A program made the position numbers and the translations under genes. Below, one piece after another: positions 38,385-51,310 of a stretch of 64,000 nt of DNA. Position 1 is the stretch's first letter; the number at the start of each line of letters is the position of its first letter. Source of the stretch: Hypomesus transpacificus (lineage: Eukaryota > Chordata > Actinopteri > Osmeriformes > Osmeridae); NCBI RefSeq assembly GCF_021917145.1, contig NC_061081.1, positions 7,631,153 to 7,695,152 on the forward strand. The letters are read 5' to 3'. The notes beneath the pieces are model-generated. The model was not told the origin of the DNA. It saw only the letters and a program-made list of their open reading frames with translations, and did not search any database.

Positions 38385-38852
38385 TATCTAAGGTAATTTT
38401 ATTCTTGCAGTGTCCATCTCATAGATGTCTAAAACTCATTTCAGTACAGCTATCCAGACTCCGGATTGTGTCAATTTACCAAATATACAAATAATAGCAG
38501 TAGAATATTAAATGAATTATTTTAATGTGTGATTGTCCTGGAAGTAGATACATAAGAAATCAAATTAAGAAAACAGATTGTAATGTATGAAATAATAACA
38601 GACAGACAGCAGTGAAACAAACACGTACAACTGTAAATGTTGCCACTGTAACTCAGCGGCAGCATTTAAGATCAAGTACAACAAGAAGAAAAAGAAGTAC
38701 GGTGAGAAAGAAGTGTTCTCTGTATGGCAGTCTGTAGCTCAAAAGCAGCAGCAGCAGGAACTTCCATCAGTACATGGGTTGTATCCATATTTGTCTATGG
38801 ATCTTCCTTCATCTCTGAATGTCCCTTTGAGGAAGATGCCTTCAGTCTAATA

Positions 38853-40805
38853 TTACCACGTCTTCCCAATAGACTGGATGTGCTCCTTAGCCTTCATCCT
38901 AAGTGAAGCGATGCTGGAGTTTCGGGGATCTGTCCCCTCTATGACCAGCTTGTCCATGAACCCAGAGCACTGGTAAGTTGGTGGAGGGCACATGGCTGTG
39001 CCTAAATGGGGCAGGTTGTGTCCGAGGGTAGAGGATGGGTTAAGAAAGTTCTGTGGGGGGGTATAACTGCCGGGAAGGCCTTGCGGGGGGCTGATAAAGC
39101 CGGGGAGAGACTGCAGGGTGGTGGAGGTGGATATGGGGGTACTAAGCCAGGGCTCCAGCTGCAGCCCTGAGCCCAGGGAGTGTGGAGGAGAGCGGCTAAA
39201 AGACAGGACGCTGTCCTGGAGTTTGATGGCGCTGACTTCCAGCTTCTCCTGGCGTCGCCACTTTGCCCTACGGTTCTGGAACCACACCTGCCAATCACAC
39301 AATAAGACTTTGGTTAGTCATGTATAATTCCACACATTACTATTATCTGGATAGGTTGACATTTTTTGAATAAATAATGTATTTATAATATAGTCTTATT
39401 TATTTTTTGTTGGACAATCATGGAAATTGTTTTTTTTACTAATGAATTCTGCCAAGATGATACAGTCTGAATAGTCTTGTTCCTAGATTATACTATTAAC
39501 AGTGTATGATTAACAATGAATCAAAATAATCATCCAATGCTTTTTACTCAACAATTACTGATCCATCAACAATTTTAACTAAGAGTAAAAGAATCTTGAT
39601 TTTTTTACATTTAATTTTTGAATTGCCATATCTTGTCATTCATGGTTAAACTCCCAAACGATATGATGAACAATGATATGGTGTTTTGATATTTTAGATT
39701 TTTGAAAAATCAAGTTAAGTACAAACAATATTGCTTATCAAGAACAGAAGCGTTATTAAAAATAATTCCTTTGGTCGTCAAGTGTATGACGTGCAAATAT
39801 GTTGTTGAATTAAAAAAAGAAATTGATTACTAAATGAACACGTTATAGCCTATCGGCCTAACTATAAATGATGATATGGAACCGTTTGGATGGTTATAGA
39901 CGAATATAAAGTCTAGAAATATGATTGTTTAATTATATTAGGCCTACATAAAAGGCTCTAATAGCATATGTACATAACATTTTGTGAATTACTGAAAAGG
40001 AGCATATGTTTTGGACTACTGGATTCCTAAATGAAAAACGTGTCCAGTTTTTTGTTAGCAAAATATTTGAACAGTTGAATTTTTATCAAACTCTTGTAGA
40101 CAATTATTTATTTATCAACACGTGAGGCATGAGGACAGTTAATTTACCTGCACTCGAACTTCCGGTAGATTAACTTTAAGGGCAAGTTCCTCTCGACTGT
40201 ACACGTCAGGGTAGTGGGACTTTTCAAATGCTCTTTCCAGCTCGTGAAGCTGAAAGGTGGTGAACGTCGTCCTGTTCCGCCTGTGCTTTTTCTTGGGATT
40301 CTCATCATCAGAAAGTTTACTGTCCCCCTCAAGTGAGTCAGGACTAGCCGGGGCACCCGAACTGCTCGAGCAACAAACACCTGAAAATACACAGCGCCAT
40401 GCATGAGTTATCAATTTGTTTAGAGTCAATAACACATCTTGGTACAACACAACATGATCTGAACTAATAGGATAGGGCTAGACCAATACAATATACTTTT
40501 TAAGCTATAGTAAAAAGTATAGGCTATATTCTGACAATTTTCTACTTACTTTCAAAATGGTCTGTGTGATGTTTTTTCTTGAGTGCGGACATACTCTCAT
40601 TCCCTTTTCCCTCGCAATCTTTCACATGTAATTTACCCGAACTGTTGTACGAGACTGTCTGATGAAAAATGTTTTCATCTTTAAATCCCAGTATTGCTTC
40701 AATGCTGTGAACTCGGGATGTGTTCACCGGACTTCTGACGAAACGTGCGGAAGGTGACATGCGCTCTTCCATCATAACTTCCATAGGCGAACCAATGAGC
40801 CACAT
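38853..40805 (-). CDS. rax: Retinal homeobox protein Rax (Rx3-type)
   Basis: Three exons (complement): 40550-40805, 40148-40380 and 38853-39287, totalling 924 bp or 307 residues. The N-terminal octapeptide region HSIEAILGF lies around residue 36. A paired-class homeodomain (about residues 110-170) runs from [20 protein letters not shown] to [17 protein letters not shown], with glutamine at position 50. The intron that cuts it between VQ and VW is the usual one for this class. A Pro/Ser-rich region follows, and the OAR motif [19 protein letters not shown] ends the protein. It is a nuclear transcription factor that specifies the eye field and hypothalamus. The neighbours match human RAX at 18q21, which argues for the gene fish workers call rx3 rather than rx1/rx2 (RAX2-type). 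The start is the first ATG of a frame beginning [13 protein letters not shown] nearby MEVMM start is possible. Confidence 0.95.
39288..40147 (-). other. rax: Rax intron 2
   Basis: An AT-rich intron inside the homeodomain coding region, with GTAAAT donor and CAG acceptor. No other feature was seen. Confidence 0.8.
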
Positions 40806-41050
40806 TGAATAAATAGAACTTCTTCAGTCAAAACTCTTAAACACCGAATTCACCTGAAGAAGCTTCAGAAGCGGTAAAAAAGCCAATTCAACAAGTTTGA
40901 ATAACGGAAAAATAAATATGCTACAATCAAATACAATTCGAAAATATATCAATATAATGTAAAAAAGGTAAAGCAAAAAATATATATTACTGCAAAATGT
41001 GTATTCCGTAAATAATCTGTCCGGACTTGTTAGCGCACACTCTTAGGGGC

Positions 41051-41059
41051 TTTTAAGTA
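41051..41059 (-). promoter_or_regulatory. rax: TATA-like element upstream of rax
   Basis: On the minus strand this reads TACTTAAAA, about 245 bp upstream of the rax start codon and next to a GC-rich segment. The position suits a core promoter, but the match is weak. Confidence 0.25.
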
Positions 41060-41899
41060 CCCCGGGCAAGACCCCCCATGCCCATGTGACAGCCCCCACG
41101 ACACGTCAAAAGGGGATGTCATGTCGGATTTGCCCTGGATTTAGGGGTAATGACATTGTCCCAGTGAACCAATGCCCAGTGCTGTCAGCACTAACTCCTC
41201 CCTACCTCAAATCTTGCACCAACACAGTCAAGGGTTTAAACTGCCTTACATAAATCTTAAAACCATCTTTTCCTCCTCCAGATGTCATGTCCATGATGGC
41301 CTGCAATAAAATAAAAAAAGGAAAAAAGGACCGGCCTACAGATTAAAGCTTAAGGTAGAGGAAATTTAGAGATACAAGATTTTGGTCAGGTCACAGATTG
41401 CAAATATGTCAGATTTACATTTAATCAAACCTATTTTATTATCAATGATATTATTACATGACATACGACAGAGTTGTAAGAGAAGTGTAATATTTTTTAA
41501 GTGGAACAGCTCTTTGTGTGTTGTGAATATCTATTTATTGTTAAAATGCCTTCACAGTCTTCACACAAAGCAAAAAGGTTCACATCGTTTATTACCAAAT
41601 AATTGCAGTAATTGATTTTAACTTTATCATTTGTATCATTTATATCTAGCAAAATACAATGTGCTATTTTTCTAGTATCATGATTTGATTTAATATGCTT
41701 AATTTTGATTGTTGATGAGTCTGCCTTATCAAGAGGGCCTATTCCTTGCAGTTTTTGACATTATTTGAATACTGTAGTTTTTTGTTTGTCTCCTAGGTTA
41801 AATAATGTGCCAACAAGCCTCTCCTAACAGCAGAGTGTGTACCATATAGAACCTTCTATTTGAATTACTGAGAACAAACCAGAAACAGGAAATGTCTTA

Positions 41900-42180
41900 A
41901 GTCCTTAATCAATATTGAAGTGATATACGTAATTAACACTAACAGCAATTGACAGCAGTTGGGTAATCCTTCGGCCACACGCTGCTTAAGGGGATTACGT
42001 TTTTCTACTCAAAAGAGTTAAAACTCTTAAAACTATTAAGGTTTTCCTAATTACCCAAGGTGACATTATTCTTTGTTTGCCAAATAGATGCTCACTGTGT
42101 TGGAAGACCCAGAGACAGTGTTGAGAGTTTGGGGTTGGGGACTCTAATGAGACATGATCGCTTCTCTTTCACTCTGATTA
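41900..42180. promoter_or_regulatory. rax: Candidate rax upstream enhancer
   Basis: About 1.1-1.4 kb upstream of the rax start there are two Otx-type sites, TAATCC (41964-41969) and GGATTA (41992-41997), and a Sox-type CTTTGTT (42071-42077). TAATTA-like and CAATTG motifs lie nearby. Family knowledge: an Otx2/Sox2-bound conserved element upstream of Rax has been described in frog and mammals. Equating it with this segment is inference. Confidence 0.35.
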
Positions 42181-42389
42181 TGTAAATGTCAACTAAACAT
42201 TTGTTCTCAGCAAAGTAAGCCGTGGATGTGTTTGTCATGTTTACATCTGGATGGAAGTTCAGAAATGTGTGGAGTTGTGAAGTAATGTCTAAGTAAATAC
42301 AAGTTTTGCAATATGACTATTGCAATACAGCCATCATGACAACTAATATATATATACAGATATTGTAAATATTCATGTGTGTGTGACAG

Positions 42390-42452
42390 AGATAAAAAGA
42401 GAGAGAGAATGAGAGACACACAGAGAAAGAGAAAGAAAGAGAGACAGAAAGC
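42390..42452. repeat. GA-rich simple repeat
   Basis: An imperfect (GA)n/(GAAA)n purine run. Confidence 0.8.
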
Positions 42453-43744
42453 AATTTTAAGATTGAAACACAATCAGATGGAATCTGAACCAAACTGTAT
42501 ATTATCATATGAACACATTAGGAGTTTATAACTGCAAACACACCTAACAGTATCCTAATAATATAATAAGTCAATTTATTCATAGCATATAATAGATTTA
42601 AATAATTTCTAGAACCATAAACAACCTCATCCCAAAATTATTTTGGTCTTTCAGCACTCAATTATCCGTTTTGACTCCACATTTTTGTATTTTAACAGAA
42701 TGCAAACTACAAATGTCCACGTAACATTATAAGTGCATGGTTCGGCACATCAACAAACAACAATTCTCTAATTCAGTTGAGAAAAGAACAGTACCATCAT
42801 CTTGGTCACTGCAAGTTAGATTACAGATTCTGTAATCTAACTGATGACCACACACCTTTAAAATAACAATGGGGAGAGCCAAATGCAAAACTTACCGACT
42901 TAGATTTGATAGATATTACAATGTATGACAAATGTTTGTGACCTTCTGATAATGTGTATGTGGATTTATTCCCAGCTCGTCAGAGATCACAAGTCCCACT
43001 TTCAGGGAGAAGCTGCCAAAGACATTTAACCCTGATGGGCCAATGACTTCAACTACATTGATCCTATAGCCTCTTTTGGAAATTCAGTAAGGCCCTATGA
43101 ACTTGGTCGCATGTGAAACTCTCAACAGACAGGATTTTGGACCTTTCCTTCTGTCTAATCAACTCCACCAAGTGTTTTTCAATAATCTCCAATTAAATTA
43201 AGACCCATTTTTTATTGGTGTTAGTGAATTCCAAATAGTAAGCACTTAATCTATGTATGTTTATTAGTGGCTTTACTTGGACTCATACAGCTAGCTCTGT
43301 GTTCATTAAATACTGCTGACGGAATAGTCAAATGAAACAGGCTACAAATCAGTCATTTTATTAGTCACCAGCCTATGTCCACATTTAAAATTGTTTTTAT
43401 ATTTTTTTGTTTGTCTGATGTTGAGTCAATGATATGTTTAGTTTTAACTAAGGATTGAAAACAGTGTATTTGCAAGTATAGTGTTGCTAGTTTTAACATT
43501 TTAATACTGCATATTGGCTTTGCATTAGTGTTGATCAGGATGGATTTTCTTTGGATTACAACTGCTGGTGGAAATGCTATAAAATGACATTACAATGCCA
43601 GTTGTGTGGTCTGGATAACGTGTGGGCGAAGTGGAACAGATCATTAAAACAAAAAACCTCAATAGTGTCAACTTGAATGATGGGATGAAAGATGGAGAAA
43701 AATACAAAAAGCAGGGAGAGGGGAAAAATACAACTATAACAGCA

Positions 43745-43750
43745 TTTATT
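43745..43750 (-). terminator. Candidate cplx4 polyadenylation signal
   Basis: A minus-strand AATAAA lies about 380 bp past the cplx4 stop codon. Confidence 0.4.
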
Positions 43751-44127
43751 CAGAAAACACATACCAAAACATCTATATGAATTTAACAAGGATTTGAGAG
43801 GAACAAATCGAAAAAAGACCATTCACACAAGGAGTTTTGGGGAGGTAACAGTGAGACTTGGAGGCTGTTGGAACTTTTCCATAGAGGTGGAAATGGGAAA
43901 ATCATTGGGCCACAATTCAGTCAAAACTGCCTGAGCAATATTTTGTTATTTGTTAACATTACTCAGACATAGTAGACTCAGACTTATACAGATTTTAAAG
44001 AGCCCCTGCATAAATATTAGCTCTGTGGCCTTGATTGAATCCCCACAGTAGACCTCAGACTTTTAAGAAAGGGAAGCCATTTTCTTTGTTTCTCTGTGTT
44101 ACATTTGGAATTCTGGGCAGGGGTTTC

Positions 44128-47100
44128 CTACATGACAGAGCACTTCTCCTCTGCCTTGGTCTTCATCTCAGTGGCCATGGCAGAGGCCTTCTCCTTGATC
44201 TGGTCCATGTCCATGTTCTGGATGTTCCCCATTTGCCCCAGGATGGAGTCCTTATCTTCCTCCTCTGTGGCGTCCTCATCTACCATCTTGAGGAGCTCCT
44301 CAGGAACGTCCACATCATCACCTGCCATTTGGAGCATGTTCTCATCCTGCTCGCTCTTTAGGATCAAGCAGAGAGGCACTTTGGTTACAAACCATATAGT
44401 TGAAAATACATACCTTTATCACCAGTCAAAATCAGTCAAACCACTCAATGGATTTTTTTCTGCATTTGAGACTGTATGTTCAACACAAGGCTGTTCAGGA
44501 GATTTCATCCATAAAATTAGAACACATAAACTAAAGAGGCAATGAAAACTAACGTAGTCCTTGAAAATATTTTTTTTGGGGGGGAAGCTTATCCTGAAAC
44601 ACGCAACCGCACACTTCACTCTACAGAATTAGCTGACACCTGTATTAGCCTTCCACCTGGGAATAGTGTCTAGACACCTGCCGTACCTTTAAACAAAACA
44701 CTAATTCTATCGGAGTAGAATGATAGAACGATTCTTGATTCTCGTCCATGTATTTCATCTCTGCTCTATCTAATGCAGGAATATACACACATCACTTAGT
44801 TATTGTGGCAGAATAATAGTGCGAGTAAAAAATAAATAAAAAATATCCCTGAAGTTATTAGTTCATTGTATATGATATCATGAGAAAACAACACTGTCAC
44901 AAACATGTTAATTGTGAATGTCTTTCCAAAGAGACACAGAGTAAAGCTGCTAATTCTTGGTTCCCACACGGTACGTTTCCTGTTGTTAAATTCAACAGTG
45001 ACCTTGAATTTTGTTAATCAAATGCAGCTAGCAATATTTTCTAAATTCAGATATGAAGACAATAATACAATTTTTTGTGTTGATAGTGTTGAGTGATTTT
45101 AATCTTACTGTACCTTTTTTCCTCCGTCCATTTTGGAGAATTAAAATCAAATCCTTATGAAACAACTTTCAGAAATGTGTAATAAAACCAAATGGATCCA
45201 GTGATGTATATGGATCCAGTAGTCAGTCAATCCAGTGCCTTAACCTTCCTACTGACCCAGAGACACCTGTGGCACAGTACGGCAGATGGCTGTGTGTACG
45301 TCTAAAGCCAGGCTGCAATATGGGACTTGTAAACTCCTCCAGGTCTTTTATTGAACATCTTGGTCCCTAATCCTTTGGCAGTGTCCACCTTCCTTTGCCC
45401 TGTATGACCTGACATGTTCTAAAGGGGATAAAGGCACGCTTGGCCAGTGTGAGGAAGCTGCCTGTTTTTAAACACCATTTACACACTAGGACTGACTGTA
45501 CCACTGTAGTGTAGCTGTAGTCCAACTGATCATATCAAGTTATATGTGTAGACAATAGATGGCTATACACTGTTGTCAAATACTATTTTAGTAAACAATT
45601 TAGAGACTTGAAACCCTAAGTTCTTCAGTGGGTCTAATAAGTCAGAAATACTTTGTGTGTGTGAAACAAGATGGCTGACTAAGTTACTTACCTTGGGGAG
45701 CCTGTATTTGTCTCTGAGGCATACTCGCAAAGTTGCTCTCTCAGCCTTCTTGTGTAAGAAGTCAGCATCTCTCTCCATCCTAAAATACACAGGGAGTTGA
45801 ATGTGTTTAACTTTTGTAAACTCACATAAAAAAGATAAACTATACAAAAATATCCTATTGGAATGAGAACTTATGAAGATAAAGTGCATACACTTTGGAT
45901 TAACCTTTCTGCTTAGTATAGTGATTTAGTGATTGATTGTATATTAATGTATGGCCAAGTCAGTGTACAGTACACAAAAAAACTGTGTGTTATTATATAC
46001 GTGTATGGTGTGTGTGGTGTGTTGAGGGAGGATTGATTGTTGATGGTGGTTCTTGGTGTGTAATTTTGAAAGAGTATAAGTAAGAAGTGCAGATAGGTAT
46101 TTTTAGACAGTATAATATCATCGTTAGCCTGATACTCAAATGCTAGTGCGAAAATGCCTTGTTTCATAGGGTCCAGGGTTACCTTTTATCTATAAAATGT
46201 CACTGGCAGTTATAGGGTATATTTCCTTTTTAGTAGTCTTTTTAGATAAACATGTTTTTCATCTAAATACACATGCTTCACCTACAACCCATCTGCAAAA
46301 GTATAATGTCATTGTTTATTTATAGTGCTGTTTCTCTGGAACTGAGGACGAACAGCATAACTACACACATGATGGAGCAAATGAGGAGGCTTATGATAAC
46401 AAAATTAGACTTGATGCCACAACGTAAGTTACAGATTAATCTGCCACTGTACAAACATTACAAATACAAAATTAAATCTGTTATAAATATAACATTTTTG
46501 TGTGTGTGAAACAAAGGTATGGTCGCCTGATTTAATAAACCAATGAGCAAATGAACAAGAATAGCACATCTCATCAAACATTCATATCTTTAGGTGATGT
46601 TGGGGAACATTCTTCACAAAAGATGATTTGTTTGGATCCTAATCCATTTGAGTTAGAATGTTCCAAACTAATCATCTGCTGTAAAGAACGTTCCCTATCT
46701 TCAGGGGCACCGCAAGGGTTTCTGGGCCCGCTGACTAATTTATACTCTGGGCCCAAATTTATTTTAGTGAAATGTGCAACTCTTAGTTCATCTGCTAATT
46801 GCTTTACTCAATCAGGCAACCATGCCTTCTTTAAAATGATTACTAATAATAATTCAATTAAACATGTATTTGTAACTTTAGAGTGACACATCTGATTATT
46901 GGGCAGATAACTGTAAAAAAAGATATAGAAGGGGGATGGAATATATTGTAAATTTACAAAAAAATATTGTCTCAAAAACTGTCTGCCACATTAATTGTTC
47001 TAAAATCAGTCACACATCTTAAATCTTGTTATATAACCTATTTGGGTAAAACATTTGTCAGTGGACTACTGCTGTATAATACAATAAGAAAAATTGTTTT

Positions 47101-48282
47101 GTGATGGAGAATACATACATATACACTACATCAGTAGTGTTGGAGAATACAGACATGTACAATACATCAGTGTGTGACATATAGTAAGTCTGCTTCACTT
47201 GTAGTCGGACAGGATTCAGATTCTGTTCAATAACTCACTGTAAGAATTATACACGCCCTATTGGTCAGAAACATCTTACATAAAACAAAATGGCCACCAA
47301 ACATTTTAAGCACAATCTTCATAAATATTGTCACTCAGCAACACTCAGATAAAGACTACATTTTCTCTGAAACTGTTGATGTAGAGTTAATAACCAAGAA
47401 AAAAGTGAAAGTTACACACCAAATACGATTTATTGATTTCTGAAGCTCTGTTTTTCCTGCATCATCAAGACCCCTCCCCACCTGCAGTCCCAGTGAAATG
47501 ATCCCTGGTCAAACCCCAGCCGCCATTTTACCATGCAGGATTTGTATGCCTAGAGAATAGGTGGCATATATACTGTAAATCCATATAATAATCTTTAAAA
47601 AGAAAATGGGTTGATATTTTAGTCCATCTTTGTAAAGTGGGGACCCCAGTGTTTTTGAGGTCAATTTCAGTGATAACAACAAGCTCATCTGTATCTTTAT
47701 CAACAACACGTTTGTTTAGAAGACAGATAAAGATCATTGAGTGGAGATTAATTGAAGGCTATAATTGTCCTGTTGCTTGCTATTGAATCCTTTCTACAAA
47801 GAGCATTCTAGAAAGTGCACAGTATGGTTATGACCAGTCTTTTATGACCTTGAGTAAAAGAGCAGTGGAAGAAAAACATTTTTCCAACAAGATGGACATG
47901 ATTATAACTACTATTTTATAGACTGAAATTCCAAAAAACTGTAATTTTACCAAGCATATTTATATATTTATTGCAATAAAAAGAATTGAATGTAAAGGAG
48001 TTTCCTAGTGCTTGTCAAGGTCAGAGCGTTGCTGTGATTGAATTTGTTGTAAATGTTTCATCCCTGACCATTTAGCACTATCAAAACCAAAATCAAGTGA
48101 TTGTGTTCTACTCACTTCTCCTCCACCACCTGTTTCTGGTACTCTTCATACTCTTCGCGTGTCATCCCTGCTGCTTTGGCTGGGTCGGAGGGGGCGGCCT
48201 CCGCCGCTGGTTCCTCTCCTCCACCAAGACCCATTCCCTTCAATGGGTTACTGGGCAGCATGCTTTTGATTAGAAAAGCCAT
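44128..48282 (-). CDS. cplx4: Complexin 4
   Basis: Three exons (complement): 48116-48282, 45692-45779 and 44128-44355, giving 483 bp or 160 residues, the same length as I recall for human CPLX4. It starts [27 protein letters not shown] and the central SNARE-binding helix [19 protein letters not shown] follow. The acidic [12 protein letters not shown] segment comes next, and the protein ends in CSVM, a CAAX box for prenylation. The CAAX ending is typical of the CPLX3/4 subfamily and separates it from CPLX1/2. It anchors to membranes and clamps or promotes SNARE-driven release, mainly at retinal ribbon synapses. The neighbouring rax also acts in the eye, but co-regulation is only a guess. Confidence 0.96.
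45780..48115 (-). other. cplx4: Cplx4 intron 1
   Basis: A 2.3-kb intron with GTGAGT donor and TAG acceptor. It includes a repeated phrase GAGAATACA(T/G)ACAT near 47106-47160 and a GGGCCC-rich patch near 46705-46755 that may be a remnant of an old transposon. No exon was seen. Confidence 0.6.
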
Positions 48283-50993
48283 TGTGTCCAATGGGGTCTG
48301 CTATCTGTTTTTATAAATATAATATTTCAATAGTTGAGACTAGTTATTCCCGTATGACGTCTCCTGGGTTGAAATTCCTGCACCCGCAAAGTCCACCGGG
48401 AGCCTGCCTAGCTAAACTGCTGCTTGTCTATGTAGTGAAGGACACACTGACGGCTAGCAACACACGCCGACAAAAAACTGTTTTGCCCCAGCCATAATCT
48501 GGATTAAACCTCTCCCTTATACTAAGAGGCAGATGGCCTGTTTTCTTTGTTTGTTTTTTAGAATGTCAAAATGTTATAGATTTGATATCGATGATTGATG
48601 CACACTGATCACATCTGACGTCTTTGGGTACCCTTCCTCACACCCTCGAACCTTGAGAGATCATCGTTAAAATGAAAGATTTTGAGAGGACATTCTTGTT
48701 TTCCTGGTAGCGTCACATATGTTGCTTCCGCCCACTGGTTGTTAATCACATTACTTAAGAAGGGGGCGGCCCGTGTGGCGCATCCACTGGTGATTTCCAT
48801 TTATACCGCTGAGCTGGGGCTAGAGCTGGGGCTGAGGAGCCACAAGAAGCAGGATTACCAGACTGTTTATCCCCCACTCACACAGCCATTCATATCCTCT
48901 GGTTGTCCTGGGCTTTTGTTTAGCGGCACCATGATGGACAAGAGCTAGTGTAGGCCCACAAGTCTTTCTATGGCATCAACCGATGTCTCTTTTAATTGGG
49001 GAATGAGAGGCGAGGGGGCAGGGAGTCAAGTTTTAGAGAAAGGCTGTTCAAAAGTGCTTGTATATCAAGTCATCCCTGCAGTACATGTTATCTCCAATGC
49101 AGATTGGCTGTTGTTCATTCATTCCCTGTAATGAAGCTTGCATTAGCCTCTCTCCACAGTTATGTAGTTATATGGTGAAAAAAGCAGTTAAAATATGTAA
49201 GGCTGACGTGTTTTCAACTGTGACAATATCATGTGGGTGAACAATACAAAATTAATCAAACAGTAATCTGAAAATATTTAGGTTTTGTAAAAAACAAAAG
49301 TCCTATTGTCACGGCATATACAATAGAAAATACAAGTATGGGAGCTGATGGCCATGAACATAAACTGTTCTTTCTATCTCTAAAAGGATTCTATTGCAAA
49401 GTGTTATGTTGCCTTGAATAAAAAGGATTTCAGAACATACAGGGTTGAGGGTGGTAAAACTGCTCCTTCAAAGAGCAATGATTCCCTCTTGAAAATATTC
49501 TGTATAATTTTTATACTTGATTTAATGTATTGTTCAGATGAGCCTTTCACTCTCTTTGCAATGAAGTCAGATTACAAGATATACAGTATATCTGGATATT
49601 TAAAACATGTACTAAAATCTGATTGTGAGAGGGGTAGTGACCACATGCTACTCTACTAATTGTGGTCAGGCGAAAATGTTTGTCCTGCTGTCAATTGATT
49701 TGTGAAGATGGCATGTATGGCAGATGTGCTGGACTTTCACATGCACTGATCAAATTCTATTACTGGGGGTGGTTGTCGGGGAGGGTGTGGGGTTGGAGAG
49801 AGAGCGTGGGCTGGTATGAGGGCGTTAGAGAGAGGTAGGCAGTGAGGGAGAAGGAAAAGGGATGACTGACAGAAAGGGGATTACCAATCTATGCATTGTA
49901 TTTAGGTGCAGTGCACTTTAATTAGTAAAGGTTTGAGAGTTGTATTACATGCATATGCTGCACTACATGCTATACAGGCAGACATGCACTGCCATGATGT
50001 CCACAGACAGAGATAGGGTTGTGCATTAACATTCCCAGCTTTGCTGTTCCCCTACTTTTTCAGATTGTAGTGGATAAGTTAAACATTCATGTGCATGGCA
50101 GCAGGATTACAGAGACTCTATAGAGATCTCCTAAAGCCTTTGATTAGAATAATATATTGCCGCCAGTGTTTTCCAGATGTTTGAATTGTTTTTTCAGTCA
50201 CTTGACACAACAAGGGGTTGGCCTGCAAGAAATTCCAACTCTCACTTCACATTCAATTCATATTCTTACAATTACCGTAATGTAAGAAACGGAGTAACAT
50301 CTACTTTCTCATATAATAAAGCCTTACTACAACCACTTGAAAGAGCAGTGACAGTGATGCTTGGCTGCAGATTTTTTGCAGTGTCATTATAGTCTGTTCT
50401 ACAGTATAAATGCATATTAAGTACAGGTTGTTACATTGTATAAAAAAGCAATACTTTATTAGGTGAATCACACTGTAACCAGGTCATTTATGTAAAGGTC
50501 TACTTCAAGGGCAATGAACATATTGGTGTCAAGGCCATATATAGGAACCTTGATGATGCCTATAGGCCACAGGGGGCTAGCACCTCATCACTGAATGGCA
50601 CAGTACTGTAACATGTTCATACGCATCCTCTTAAGTGTCTGCGCACACAATCACTGCAAGTACTCATGCCCACTGGCACCTGCTCACGATCCTATTAGAT
50701 GTACTTTATTCAGAGGTGTTCTGTTGTGGAAGAGCTTGGCATAGTAAAATAATGTTTACATTGCTGTACAGGTGAACACAATGTTATTGATATAGCTTGA
50801 TACAAAGGATGGAAAGACACAGAAGGTTTGTATTTGTTTATATAAATTGCTTAGGGAGATGATCTCTACAGTTTCATCCATTCAAGACACAATCACACAC
50901 TGTACATCTGCTCTGGCCATCAACATAGTTTAGAAATTCAACAAAATTGAACATTTAATCCACAGTTTTCCAAACTTGAGAACAGAGTGCTTA
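48283..50993. other. Cplx4-lman1 intergenic region
   Basis: This holds the cplx4 promoter and the lman1 3' UTR. No other gene was recognised. A GC-richer patch with a short repeat of GAGCTGGGGCT lies near 48810-48835. Confidence 0.5.
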
Positions 50994-50999
50994 TTTATT
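50994..50999 (-). terminator. Candidate lman1 polyadenylation signal
   Basis: A minus-strand AATAAA lies about 310 bp past the lman1 stop. Another occurs near 50456, so longer ends are possible. Confidence 0.4.
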
Positions 51000-51310
51000 T
51001 TTTGAGCGATGGGACTTTGTCATGAACTTGTCCACAGAACAAATGTCCAGAACATTTGGCAAAAATACTGTATGGAATATATTACATCATGTTTGGAATC
51101 TTGAACCATATGTCCTACACGCTTCGAGAAAGCATTTACACACACAACCTGTAGTTCTGACCAAATTAAAAATAGGAAACTAAAAAAGTCTCAAACGTAA
51201 ATCTAATTTTCAAAATACAATAATTTACAAATTGAAAACAAAAACAAACCAGAAACCAGCAAAACAGACAATCCCTTATTTATATGTCGTAATTTCATTT
51301 ATGCACATCA

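Larger units (their letters stand above)
40806..43744. other. Rax-cplx4 intergenic region
   Basis: No coding exon was recognised. It contains the rax promoter side, the candidate enhancer at 41900-42180 and an AG-rich simple repeat at 42390-42452. The rest is AT-rich and featureless to the eye. Confidence 0.5.

Noticed and set aside
46700-46760. GGGCCC-rich patch in cplx4 intron 1 as a transposon
   Set aside because: It is reminiscent of fish repeat ends, but no paired terminal repeat or target duplication was found.
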